A DNA stretch of 64,000 bases from Oscheius dolichura (GCA_932521035.1 OW051496.1:2356001-2420000); one strand, 5' to 3'. Positions 35,901 to 46,683 are shown, numbered from the stretch's first letter. The notes: generated by a model not told the origin, from the sequence alone. Numbers and translations: made by a program.

Positions 35901-36687
35901 CGAGACGGCCCATTTTGACCCCGAGACGAGCTCGACACGAGATCTCGTCTCGAAAAATGTCGACTTTTTCGAGACGAGTTCGAGATCTCGTGCAGCCCTG
36001 ATCCGCACCCAAAGTTTGTGGGGCTGCAGATTTTTTGTCGGGGGCGGTTGAGATGTGACTGGGTTCATTAATATTGTCTTGACGGACTCTCCAACCTGGT
36101 CATTGAATTTCTGAAATGGACAAAGAAATGACCGAGATACGGACACAAACACCCGACACTCCCGGAAAGAAAATACGCCCAAAAACGACGCGCTCGAAAT
36201 TGGGCGTTTTTTGTGGGAGCGAGAGCGACCCGGGTCGTTAAAAAGTAGTTGACGAAAGATGTTGTTCAGCAATGGAACGTGGCTCTACATGGCTCCTGAA
36301 GTAGTATACTCAAATAAAGACGGCTACCCAGCAGACGTCTACTCGCTTGCTCTTACAGTGTGGGAAATGTTTTATAGAAAGTAAGAAAGTTTCATAAAAA
36401 TCGGAATCTTCTATCAGAAAACCTTTCTCTGAGCTGGGAGATATCCCCTCATTTGGACTACTCATAAAAATTGTTATGGAAGAAGCCAGGCCAGATATAG
36501 CCACGGTTCCCAAAGTTCAACTCGATGAGGACATGGCAGAATTTATTAAAAGGTTTCAAAATATCCTCCTATGACTTGTTTTTTTAGGTGTTGGCGTCCA
36601 CTTGCAGCTGAAAGACCGCTAACCGACGAAATTGTTAAGTTCGTAATCAGTAAAAGATCTAATCTGAGAAGATCAACCGACCAATAA
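29905..36687 (+). CDS. Tandem double-kinase protein, both domains with altered catalytic motifs
   Basis: Seventeen exons can be read. Kinase 1: head from 29905, glycine loop GDGGGSGGRFYTG, RIAVKQF, HRNTKPSN (catalytic Asp changed), SDFGVAR, YMPPEQ, RAWGQNPDDRP (33007-). Then a linker ends LSLSALL, and kinase 2 begins in the same frame: TIGKGGQAVVHKC, YVAVKQFF, HNDIKPSN, ADFGLAR, YMAPEV, CWRPLAAERP, stop at 36687. Kinase 1 is predicted inactive; kinase 2 keeps the Asp but lost the Arg of HRD. The pair recalls a pseudokinase-kinase arrangement (as in JAKs), by analogy only. The intron before HRHPNI ends in CG, not AG (30342-30343). Introns 30734-32686, 33306-33566 and 34071-36270 hold transposon insertions. 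It may be a pseudogene. Confidence 0.75.
30833..31790. repeat. Complex inverted-repeat insertion in the kinase 1 intron
   Basis: GAATCTCAATAAAAAGGGTG within a block starting CGTTTGTTAAAAAGAGG occurs at about 30835 and again at about 31070, and inverted at about 31725-31785. Further internal sharing: TATGCTCTTATTCATGGG at 30896 and 31321; a segment with CTTACATCTACATCG on both strands. The arms of the 31060-31790 unit reach about 150 bases. Confidence 0.75.
31950..32630. repeat. Diverged tandem repeats in the same intron
   Basis: Blocks such as TTACATATTCAGAATCAGCG followed by TAAAAAA occur at about 32021 and 32343; CTCTTCCATTT plus TGAAAATT blocks occur at about 31950 and 32161, and a weaker one near 32500. 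No coding capacity. The stretch ends with the fragment shared with 14013-14050. Confidence 0.65.
33324..33546. mobile_element. TTAA-flanked MITE in the kinase 2 intron
   Basis: Ends AGAAACTGTCAGGGACTGG and CAGTTCTTGACAGTTCCT (imperfect inverted match) are flanked by TTAA at 33320-33323 and 33547-33550. Same family as 2306-2811 and 4662-5097. Confidence 0.75.
34173..36000. mobile_element. hAT-like non-autonomous element with 8-base target duplication
   Basis: Ends read CAGGGCTGCACGAGA and TCTCGTGCAGCCCTG. Both sides are flanked by the identical octamer ATCCGCAC (34165-34172 and 36001-36008), the hAT hallmark. Subterminal regions carry many CGAGACGAG motifs on both sides, possible transposase-binding sites. 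No transposase frame of its own. It lies in an intron of the double-kinase gene and contains a second element (34213-35305). Confidence 0.88.
34213..35305 (-). mobile_element. Second hAT-like element nested in the first, deleted transposase
   Basis: Ends CAGGGCTGGGCGGATAAT and its complement. GTCGAGAC is present on both sides (34202-34209 and 35306-35313), but three bases separate it from the left end, so the duplication is imperfect. Subterminal regions are dense in TTATCCGG/CCGGATAA. The minus frame 34956-34507 reads EVEEYLALPRNLKLDPYEFW, the start of a hAT dimerisation region, but then runs out of it: about 130-150 bases present in the copy at 39967-40281 are deleted here. Non-autonomous derivative. 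Confidence 0.85.
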
Positions 36688-36947
36688 TCGCCAAGTTTAT
36701 TACTTCTTCTTTCTTTAGTAAGATTGGCTTTACTTATTTCGCCTGCTTCATTAAATTTTAAACCAAAAATAAACAGTTTTATTGGCTCCAGAATTCAATG
36801 AATCAATCATTTCATTAGTAGGATTTTCGGGGGTTCCTTTTGACCCAAGATTTGCACCAAACCTCTCATCGTCCCCATTCTGCAACATAACAAGTTTTTT
36901 TCTGGAAAGAGTGGATCGATTTGTGCGTCGATTGTTTACCAACTTTC

Positions 36948-39110
36948 TTATCTAAACCACCCAGTTCTGCCGATTAACCGCAGAGTCACTACAGCCCTCT
37001 TATCAGACCTTAGGGACGCCGGAACTTTGTTTTGACAAAATATAATTAGTCTATTCCGGTAACCCAAAACAAAGTTCGGAATAAAGCGGGTCATCTTGTC
37101 CAAATAGGCATATATCTGCTCGCGTGTAATATTTCGAATTCCTGACTCTTTCATCAAATTAAAAAAGCCTTTCATCTCCGCTTCAATAGCATCTCTTCTT
37201 TCTTGGTCTGGTTTCCGGAGTGCATGTTTATTCTAGAATTTCATTGGCCAGACAACTGCTTTACTCACAATATTCAATTCGTTGTACGCACGGTAGGACA
37301 TGTCATTTATGACACTCAATAGCTTTTCGAGAGTTGGGTTCCGGGCTCCCAAGGTGCTCAAAATACGACTAGAAAAATAGTTTGTCCTTTTTGCTTTTTA
37401 CCTACCTGTGATAGTTTTCCGCGAGGTTAGTCGTCCTATTCTCCATTATCATAAATTTATTCCATTTCTTTTCGTATTGACCTCTCATCCAATTGGAAGT
37501 AAAATACGTTATATAATCGGAAATAGCCTTCTGTCCCTCCATGCTGACCGTTTGTGGCGGTTGAAGTAGTCCGGTTAGTTGAATATATTCCTAAAAATGC
37601 GCATATCTGTAAAATAACTGATTTTACTTGTGGGAAGAAGATGAGAGCTATCATTCTCCGGAACCACAATTCAGCTTCCTTCTCCACTTTCATTACGTCA
37701 TTGAGGAGACCGCTTTTATTTCTAAGCATAGCTCTCGCATGATGGTAGGCACATCCTTCATGCAATGCCTCGGGGAAGACCTGGGGGCGTGTGTTAGCAA
37801 CAAAAACAAACCTACTTTAAGTGCAGCATTAATTGAGGCCTTTTCAAAATCAGTTATAAAACACAGCGATGACATGTCATATCCTACTATTTCAAGCTGA
37901 TTTCGAAGAGCCTTATACATCGGGAGATAGGATTCGGTAGTCTTGGAGGCAATAATATAATTTACGAGGGGAACGCAGATTCCTGTTGAACTGACTCCGT
38001 TTATCGTATACAGTTGTCCTCGGTCACCCAATTCCCGGGGGGCGACTGAGTGGCATCCATCAGAAACGAAAGTTTTTACGTCTAAAGATATTTGTACGCT
38101 CCGACTACCAATTTACCTCGCTCCTTGGCCATTCGGAACATTTGTAACACATATCATAGGACTCTCTTTTTCGTCGCCAATTGAACGAACTTTTCGCGCT
38201 CCATTTCCTGTGTGGTTTCGTCTCGTATTTCGCTCATTATTTGTTGTTCAGGTATTGCACCCATTTCACAGATCTGTCTAGTTGTTGATTGATTTGCTTT
38301 TCTGAAGGTCCTGTCGTGAGTGCTGAAGTTATCGAATTTCTCCACAACTTCCACTTTTTGTTTGTTCGCTAAAAAAAGGTAACCATGGCTTTCTTAGAAT
38401 TACTTACACAAAAAGTCCAGCCGGTTGGCCGCTTTAATAGTTTCTGTATAGAGAGCCAACGGCTTTGCAACAATTTCACTGGTCCTAACCATGTGCGTCA
38501 TGGTGTACAGTAAGCGTTTTGGCAGATCGTCGGTAAAAGCAATCGGCTTGCAGCCCTCCTCATGGACCAAACTCAAGGGGTCTTCCAGAAATTTGCCGTC
38601 AATTACCTTGAAAAAAATAAATGGCCCATTGTATTATTACCGTTAGCCTTGGCATTTTTTGCCCTGTCGGATTTCCTCTGCGAATATCGTAGCAAACTGC
38701 ACACATGTAAGCTTCGCCGACTTTTATAAATCCTTTAAAAATTAACTTGTAGCATTTAGCAATCTCATCTGCTTCCTCTTTGCAAGGCAATCTGAAGGGA
38801 ATTACATTATCTGATAATAAAATGACTAAAGAACAAAAAGGCTTTAAAAACACTGACTTTACAAGATACACCATATGTTTTCCTATTTTCGAAAGAAACT
38901 CGTATACTTCACACTCCCATTTTGTTGTCTCTGCTTCTATGACCTCTGAGGCTACCAAACTGTGATCCTGAAACAGACTGTAGTTTATTCTATCGCTTTA
39001 CCTCAACAACCATTTGCACTTCACCACCTGATTCTCTTTCAGTTCCTGATTCTGTAACACTTTCTAACAGCTGCAGTCTCCCTTGCCCTTCACTCCGTTG
39101 CTATTTCAGT
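36948..39110 (-). CDS. MULE-type transposase or transposase-derived gene
   Basis: Minus-strand exons carry the MULE catalytic domain in order: SDGCHSVAPRELGDRGQLY (first Asp, near 38060), VPLVNYIIASKTTESYLPMY, CFITDFEKASINAALK (second Asp), HEGCAYHHARAMLRNKSG, and NRTTNLAENYHR (third acidic residue, near 37400). An N-terminal part includes an acidic serine-rich exon (39110-39002), a long exon with CAVCYDIRRGNP, and a linker with ANQSTTRQICEMGAI; the C-terminal part ends LRLIGRTGWFR. Introns are short and spliceable, and no frameshift was needed in the catalytic part. No terminal inverted repeats were identified. It may be an active transposon gene or a domesticated one. Confidence 0.78.
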
Positions 39111-39589
39111 AGAATAAAAATAGTTTTTGACCTATTCAGCCTAATAGTCGAGATGTCCTAAACGAATATAGCGAAAATTCAAATAAAAGACTAACCAATG
39201 ACTCGAGTAGTGCATTAACCAATCCATAACACATTATCTGAAAGAAAAAGCAAAGAAACTGACCATTTGGGCTGCATAATCCGTGATTTCTTTTTCCAAT
39301 TCAGAAATTAGGCTTCTTATCAAGATAAATCATTTTTTAGATATGTTTTCTTCTTCCATAATTTTTAATGAGCGTTTCCAACCTGCTAACATATAAAAAA
39401 GCAAAGAAAATAGCAAAATACACGATAAAGTCAACTTCCGTAATAGAAAAATCAAGAAAAAAAAGCTTGTCCGAAAATACTAATTTGTACGTGGCTGCAG
39501 AAAATTTTGGCCGTTTCGTTACACTTCCAGAGTGATTTTGGCGCATTAAATAGTTTTCTTTTTGATTTGCGGTCAGACTGGTACTGCAC

Positions 39590-39695
39590 CGGTCACCCGG
39601 GTAGGGAACCACCCGGGAGGCTTTCTACCCGGGCGGCACCCGGGTAGTTAATTTCTTACGGCCACAGGATGATGACAAGTTCGAACCCCGGCAGG
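39590..39695 (-). repeat. GC-rich repeat with tRNA-like T-arm
   Basis: ACCCGGGTAG-type motifs recur three to four times (39595-39655). On the minus strand CCGGGGTTCGAACTTG (39676-39691 region) resembles a B box, and GTGGCCGTAAGAAATTAA an A box. Likely a tRNA-derived repeat. Confidence 0.45.
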
Positions 39696-39755
39696 GCATT
39701 TTTATTTTTGTATTTTTTGCAGTAATTTTTTAATTACTTCGCGCGTTGTTGCGAA

Positions 39756-40861
39756 ATGAGATGCTTATCTTATCATTTGATAACCGAAACTGTTAATAAA
39801 TTGGTATCTCTATCAGAATCTGATATTCAAGAAATCCCTGGCTCTGCTGATATAGAAGATTCCGAGGAACCGTCTGATATCTTTTCCCGGTATCTGTCGC
39901 AACATCCTTCTGTAACTGTAGTGTCCCCTACAACAAGTCAAATAGACCAACTATCAAAAGCACTAATTGTATGTTTCATTTTCTTCGATTAGCTCTTTAA
40001 TTCAGGAAGTCGAAGAATATTTGGCGCTGCCCCGTAATTTAAAGTTAGATCCATACGAGTTCTGGAACAACGAATCAAACAGGATCAGATACCCAACGTT
40101 GCACTCCTTGGCTACCAAGTACCTTGCAATACCGTCTTCAAGTGCTGAATCGGAGCGCTTGTTCAGCGGAGTCTCACACATTCTGTCAGATGTAAGGAAA
40201 AGCCTTTCAATGGAAACACTAGCCAAGCTCGCTTTTCTTCATGGTAATATAGTCCATTTCAAATGGAAAAAATTTAGTTAAAGGTAAAGTCGGGTCTAGA
40301 TAGAGCATTTGGCCGTCTAGATGGTCCAACCCAACATTTTTGCATGCATTTTTACGCGTATTTCACATATATTTTGATCGTTTTTATCATTGCTTTTGCT
40401 TATTTGAGCTATGAACTGCCGAAAAAAATATAAAAATAGCCGATATCTATGTCAGATACAATTATCGAAAATTTTGAAACAATTTGTACTCGAAAAATTT
40501 GAAGGTCTGAACCGCGCGGGAAAAGTTTTTCCATTTGAAACAGACTATATCAAACTAACTGGTTTCAATATTTAGTAAGTCTTTACCATTTTTCTTGTTT
40601 TCCTCATTGTCTTTTGTCTTTAAATTTTGTATGTTGGTGTGTATTGATGAGCATTACTTTCTTTTAATAAAAATGTTGAATTGAATAAAAAATTCTTGTG
40701 GAAAACACTTGGAAACAGAAAATTATCCGTTTTTTATCCGAAATCCCGGATAATTTCGATTATCCGGGATTATCCGTTGTCCGTTTATCCGGGGAAACTT
40801 TTATCCGGGATTATCCGCGGATAATTATCCGAACCGAAATTTCATTATCCGCCCAGCCCTG
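39756..40861 (+). mobile_element. hAT-like element, 5' truncated, with transposase C-terminus
   Basis: An exon from about 39756 (KLVSLSESDIQEIPGSADIE ...) joins through a short intron (39969-40004) to 40005-40281, which reads the conserved hAT C-terminal dimerisation domain: RYPTLHSLATKYLAIPSSSA, then ESERLFSGVSHILSD and LAKLAFLHGN. The right end has the same TIR (ATTATCCGCCCAGCCCTG, ending 40861) and TTATCCGG-rich subterminal region as 34213-35305, in opposite orientation. The left TIR and N-terminal transposase are missing. Confidence 0.85.
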
Positions 40862-41189
40862 GCCCCCACTGCGCAACTTCCAGGGAAATTGATTTAATTG
40901 ACGGTATCCCACCCACTGAATAGCATAAAACTGTGTGGAATATTTGTTAGAAACGGTCAATAAATATCTCCTCTACTAAAACCCTGATCAAAATGCGTCA
41001 CCCTTAATATTTGGGAAAATGTGTATCCAAAAAATAAAAAATTTGAAGAAAAATTTCCAGAATTTTTGAAAAAATTAGTTCAAAAATTAACAGAGACTAA
41101 CAGAGACTGACTCGTAAGTTACAATGAGATCTCTCGACTGATATAAAAATCAGCGCGCTACGATGAAATCTAGATTTCACTTTGCGGTC

Positions 41190-41310
41190 CCTACAAATCG
41201 CTCTATCTTTTCTCAAGTTCCATCCGACGTCTTTCCTCGGGCTGCAATCTGCCTTGACTAAAGCGTTCCCTCTTGTAGAAGATGGTCTTCCCCGGTCTAT
41301 ATCCCGTGCA
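41190..41310. repeat. Diverged copy of the 28018-28278 exon region
   Basis: TTCTCAAGTTCCATCCGACG and the following bases match about 28038-28110 with scattered differences. The frame on the minus strand still reads LQPEERRRMELEK. Confidence 0.65.
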
Positions 41311-41454
41311 AAAAGTTTTTATACACCCATATCTCGGCAGCAGTGTTACCTCGTGAGCTGAAACTTGCACAGTAAATATGTATTTACAAGGGAAGGACAC
41401 ATACTCGCGGAGACTTTTTGAAACTTTTTTGACGTAGTTTTGTAGAGAATTTTT

Positions 41455-42042
41455 CTAATGCCCCCGTTGTGGAGAAAAATGCAAAATAAGATTACGTTGC
41501 AAAAGAATTTTGGACTCGTCTATTCTCCATTCACCTTCTAAAAATGTGAAGCGGTGGCTGAGTGGATTTTTCCAAGGGAGTGGATAGTGCACTCGCCTAC
41601 AAAATTTCTCTGTTTTTCTCAACTTTGGTTCGATTCTTCCAAGGGACCAAGTCATTTTTGCAATTTTTTGAGGGTGATTGGCATCATTTGTTTCTGCTGT
41701 AACACTCACAATAAAGTTGGGAAGGAAAATATTGGGAGTACGGCAGATTGAGCAAATTTCTCAATAGAAGGTTACTGAAACCCTCCTTATCATTTTCACG
41801 GCATATAAAGAGGACAAGAGTCGAAAAATGATGCCAATCACCCTCAAAAAATTGCAAAAATGACTTGGTCCCTTGGAAGAATCGAACCCAAGTTGAGAAA
41901 AACAGAAAAATTTAGTAGGCGAGTGCACTATCCACTCAGCCACCGCTTCACATTTTTTGAAGGTGAATGGAGAATAGACGAGTCCAAAATTCTTTTGCAA
42001 CGTAATCTTATTTTGCATTTTCCTTCACAACGGGGGCATTAG
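41455..42042. repeat. Foldback element with paired tRNA-like units
   Basis: CTAATGCCCCCGTTGTGG opens the left arm and its complement closes the right. Each arm contains a tRNA-like unit: GCGGTGGCTGAGTGGATAG, GTGCACTCGCC and, about 45 bases on, GGGTTCGATTCTTCC, fitting A and B boxes. The left unit has a short internal duplication (GAGTGGATTTTTCCAAGG). The two units face each other across a centre near 41770. Related to 19661-19945. Confidence 0.8.
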
Positions 42043-42563
42043 AGCAAAACCCAGAGAATATGTCATGATCGCCGTAAAATTCTCTACAAGATGGCATCAA
42101 AAAAGTTTCAAAAAGTCTCAGCGAGTATGTATCCTTCCCTTGTTAGGTAATAGTAAGAACCACGTTGAAATTAGGAAAAAAGATGAATCCCATGAGATTT
42201 TATTTGAAAAAATTGGAAATACCCGTGCAAAAAGTTTTCATACAGCTGGTCTTTAAGGCCGAATGAGCATTTTTACCGCGTTTCTTTTGGGTCTTTTTGC
42301 GTTTTTATCTTCTATTCGATCTTCTGCTTCTATTACAATTGTAAAAGAAGCCACCCAAAGCGGGATTTTCATCTTACAATGACACTTCGCCGCGATGCTT
42401 GTTTTCACGGTACGACTAGAAAGCGATATTTTCCGAGCCTAAAAGTGCTTCCAAACGATTCCTCGCTATCAATTTATCCAGGAAATTACTTTACACCGGC
42501 AATATAATCCGATCTTTTTGTTATGCTGTGAACACTCCTGCGACTAATGAAGCATACCAATTG

Positions 42564-45500
42564 ATGTTGTTCATGAATTTTAGCGGGCCTCAAGGGGAGA
42601 GGGTGCAAAAGATAAGACGAGGAGAAATTGAAATAAGCGCAGCGCAGCCTTATCTTTTCCTTGTTCAACCCACCGTCTTGGCAACTAGCTGGAAAACCAT
42701 GCTATCCGGTAAACCTTCATTTCATTGCCTTTCTTACTGTTTTCAGATATACCCTTTTTTACTAGACACGAGTTTACAAAGCTGGCTATAATAGGAAACG
42801 GAGATGGAGGAAAAATCTACAAAGGAAATCTAGATGATTTTGGGTGAGCGATTAATTTTAGCAGAGAGAGTTTACTTTAGTCAAATCGCAATCAAGGAGT
42901 TCTTCTGGTCATCAAGATCTCCTCCAGAATTATACAAAAAAGAAATTGAAATCCTTATAAAGGTATGATGCTTTCGTAACGAGAACCTTGTCATTTCCGC
43001 ATCGACATCCAAACATCGTTCAATTGTACGGAATACTTTGGGATGGGCAGGATGTCACACGATATTTGGGCTATGTTATGGAATATGTAGGAGGCGGCAG
43101 TCTTTACGATGGTTCAGTATTCTGCAAATTTTAATTTTACAAACTTCAGTTATTCATAATCCAGCAAAACAGTACGGTACACCTAAAATTTGCTCTTGGA
43201 TAGTACAAGTCAGCCGAGGATTACAGTATATTCATAGACATCAAATCATTCACAGAGACATTAATCCGAAAAAGTGAAAGGGATAAAAATTATCTCATTA
43301 TTTTATTTTAGGATGCTTCTAGCAGGCGATCGATTGCAATTAGCTGATTTTGGAGTGGCCAGAGAAATTAGGACGAGTGTCACCGCAGGGTAAGCTTTCC
43401 ATTTTGTTTGCTGTTTATTCCGCAGGATTTGTGGTTTTTGTTTTGTTCAATGGTGGCGTTTTTGATATCCCGAACAGACTTAATATGATGAAAGATTTTT
43501 AGTGTCGGCACATTAAGGTACATGGCACCAGAAGTAATTGTGACAGGCAAATATGGTTTTTCCGTAGATGTTTATTCGTTGGCAATTTCTATTTGGGAAA
43601 TATTCCATCGAAAGTAAAATGCCTTATTTCAAAAGATTTGTTTGTGCAGAAGACCATATGAAGACCTTGGGAAAGACCATTTTCGTCGCATGGAGGAAAT
43701 TGTCAATGGGCTCCGTCCAACTATAGACACAAATCTAGTGGATGAGGATATGGGCGCCTTCCTAAAAAGGTTTATTTATTTTTATTGTTCCTTTTTGTAG
43801 GTAAGTTTTGATGAGATAGGTCATATGTTATGCTGTTGCCGACACGTTTTGCCTGTCGTGTCGGGTCTGTCGGAATGCCGGGTAGGAAAATGATCCCGGG
43901 TTCAATCCCGGAAGGGGGCTAATTTTTTACCCAACATGTCGTGTCGGTCAAGAGCTCTAGCTCCCGTGTTTGATTAGCAGACAAATGCTGATTATAAGGG
44001 TGAAACGTTGGTTTTTTATAGAAAAAAAGCTAGTGGAACATCATACTAATATATTTTAGAGCTTGGAGCAAGGATCCAATTGATCGGCCGCGAACGGAAG
44101 AAATTATTGATTTCTTTCTGCTAAAATCTGATAATCGACCAAGCGAGGAAGCTCAAAATTTGGATAGCGATATCGCTCCATCGTCTTCTCGATCGGGTCA
44201 AGAAATGTTGTCACTGAGTGCGCGTCTGGGTATTAATTTTTGCCACTTTTTGCCATTTTTTTTCAAGGAACCTTTTCTCTTCCTTCCGAATATAAGATAC
44301 TGAGCACATTAGGAATCGGAGGTCAAGCGGTTGTTCACAAATGTTTGCATGATCGACTCGGGTTTGCTGATTTTTTTTTACTGTGATTTTTTTAAACTCA
44401 TTCAGTTATGTCGCAGTAAAGCAGTTTGATAAATTAGATTGCTCAACCAGAGAAATTCGGATGCTTACTAAGGTGCGCTTCTATAGTCCGTTTCCCACGA
44501 CCGGTTCGCGGGCTATTTTTTTGCCTTTTTCTTCAAGTTGCAACTGAAAATCAAGCAATGCTTGCTCGCTAAATTGCCAATAGGGCCTGCACTGCGCGAT
44601 CCGGTAGTTAGTAAATGGACAAGTCTCTTTCATGATTTTTGACAACGTTTCAGTGTCCAAAACATGATCACGTTGTGGAGATACTTGAGGTAATTCCCGA
44701 TGAATCCAACCATGTAAACTGCTTGGCTTATATTATGGAGTACGCACCTGGTGGCAGTTTTAACCAGGGTCTTATTTTTTATAAGAATGTTTGTATTGCA
44801 GATATTTCAGTTATTTACGGTGGCACATATTATGACGCGCTCCAATGTTACCGTTGGCTTATGCAAATTGCTTCGGGTCTACAACATCTTCACAAAAATA
44901 ATATCATGCACAGGGATATTAAACCGCAGAAGTAAAAGAAGTCATTGGTACCAAATCCTTTTTTTTCAGCATTCTTGTAATAAACGAAAACTATTTGAAG
45001 CTGAGTGATTTTGGGATGGCCCGATTTATTAATGGAATCACTCTTACGCCAGAGTAATCCACTTTTATGATTTCCTGGTTTCTAACTTGCCATTCTAAAA
45101 GAAAATATTCATTTATTGCTAGATTTATATATCTATTATCTGTTCTATGATGGTTAATTATTTTTCAGCTTAGGGACGCCACGCTATATGGCGCCTGAAG
45201 TAATTGAATCAAATATTTACGACTTTTCTGCCGATATCTACTCGCTTTCTATTACAATATGGGAAACGCTTTATAGGAGGTAGGACAAGCTTCCAGGTGG
45301 CATTGCTACTTCTCTCAGGAAACCGTTCTCTGAATTGGGAGAAATCTCTGAGTTTAAATTAAAAACCGAAGTAGTTAATGGAACTAGACCAGCTATGGAT
45401 GCAAATCCTAAGGTTCAGCTCGATGATGGCATGACTGCATTTATAAAAAGGTTCCAAAATGCCCCTGGGCATAGAAAAAAATATTTATTTCAGTTGTTGG

Positions 45501-45605
45501 CATCCTACTGCTGCTAAAAGGCCAATAGCTGACAATGTTGTTACCTTTATAACTGGAAGAGTGTGTCATTCGACACCCCCAACCAATAAGTGCAAAGTAC
45601 AGTGA
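42564..45605 (+). CDS. Tandem double-kinase protein, catalytic motifs mostly intact
   Basis: Paralogue of 29905-36687 without the large insertions. Kinase 1: head as in the other copy, glycine-rich loop IIGNGDGGKIYKG, QIAIKEFFW, HRDINPKK (Lys changed to Asn), ADFGVAREI, RYMAPEV, RPYEDLGKDHFRR, AWSKDPIDRPRTEEI. Linker ends LSLSARL. Kinase 2: TLGIGGQAVVHKC, YVAVKQFD, CPKHDHVVEIL, HRDIKPQN, SDFGMAR, RYMAPEV, DIYSLSITIWE, CWHPTAAKRP, stop 45603-45605. Kinase 2 looks fully competent. As in the other copy the intron before HRHPNI ends CG (42998-42999), which may force alternative splicing or mark both as decaying. No kelch is fused. Confidence 0.78.
43864..43937 (+). repeat. tRNA-like SINE insertion in a kinase intron
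   Basis: Compared with the duplicated copy at 24420-24500, about 70-75 bases are extra here, bounded by TGTCG-type repeats. The insert holds ATCCCGGGTTCAATCCCGG, a T-arm/B-box-like hairpin. The duplication therefore predates this insertion, or the other copy lost it. Confidence 0.6.
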
Positions 45606-45719
45606 TCGACCAGAAATAGTCCCTTACCACCGCTTTACTCCCTCTTTTCGGCTTCCGTTTGTTTCATTGTAAATTGTAAGTAATTCTAAAAATTAAAGAA
45701 TAAAGACTGACTAGAGCTA

Positions 45720-46001
45720 TTTTTAAAAGGAAAGTCGGGCTGAAAAATTTTCGACCTCCCGTTGCCTCAATATTTATTTTCAAATTTTGCTTCACAGAAA
45801 GGAAGCATTTGTTTCGTGGTTTATTTCGTGAAATTCTGCCTAATACGAAACGAAACAGCCATTTTATTTCATCTCACGAATCGAAACGAAAATGTTTCGT
45901 GCCTCCTGTTTCGTGGCACGAAACGAAATGTTTAGTCCGCTTCTTTCTAAAGGTTAACGGATAATCGGATAAAAAAGTACCGGACTATCCGCACACCCCT
46001 G
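45720..46001. repeat. Palindrome-rich repeat with hAT-like right end
   Basis: CGAAACGAAA/TTTCGT motifs recur in both directions (45805-45930). The segment ends CCGGACTATCCGCACACCCCTG, whose complement starts CAGGGGTGTGCGGATAG, a hAT-like terminus. No matching left end was found. Confidence 0.5.
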
Positions 46002-46387
46002 CGACCCGGTCAGTGGCGTATGGACGGAGCTGACTGCCTTGCCGATTGTTGGTCTTAATGCTGTTTCCTACAGAAATGACCTGGTCGTCATGGGATGCGG
46101 TGAGAAGCAGCTTTAGCACAGTTCTGAGGCTGCAGGAGAGTGGCAAATATGCGCGATTGCTAAATATGATCGTTTCATCCAGGGCATTCAGTGTAATTAC
46201 TTTTGACCGGGAGATTTATACAATTGGAGGAAATGGCTTGAATCATACAGAGTTTAATCAAACAGAAATATTCAATGGTAGAGCTTGGCGATATGGCCCA
46301 GCGCTTCCTTATCCGTGCAGTCGACAATCCTCAATGGTTATTTCTCATCATTTAGCCGGTCATCTTTGTCGTTATACGAAGCAATAA
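46001..46387 (+). pseudogene. Kelch 3' fragment, frameshifted
   Basis: It begins in the fourth/fifth blade (DPVSGVWTELTALP, SYRNDLVVMGCG), suffers a frameshift near 46115, and resumes with VITFDREIYTIGGNG, TEIFNGRAWRYGPALPYPC and the usual C-terminus HHLAGHLCRY. The kinase and first blades are replaced by the hAT-like end at 46001. Dead copy. Confidence 0.8.
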
Positions 46388-46683
46388 ATCTTTTAAATCT
46401 GGTTTCAATTGTCTTTTTGGTCGCTTTACTCTGTCCAAAACGTCCAGAATGTTCTGCCGACACAGTTCAGTCAAATAAATGGGACATTGATTGCTGAAAA
46501 GGGTGTCAAGCAGCGAACATAGTTGTTAATCTTTTAGAGTAAAGTTGGACCATTTTATCTTTTGTTCGCTTTTAATCAAAAGCGGCTCAGTTAAAGCGTG
46601 CTTTCCATTCATTTCTTGTCAGCATCGATTAACCTTCACCACGTGTTTCTTTATTTTATTAAACCTTTTTTTCAGCTATAGAA

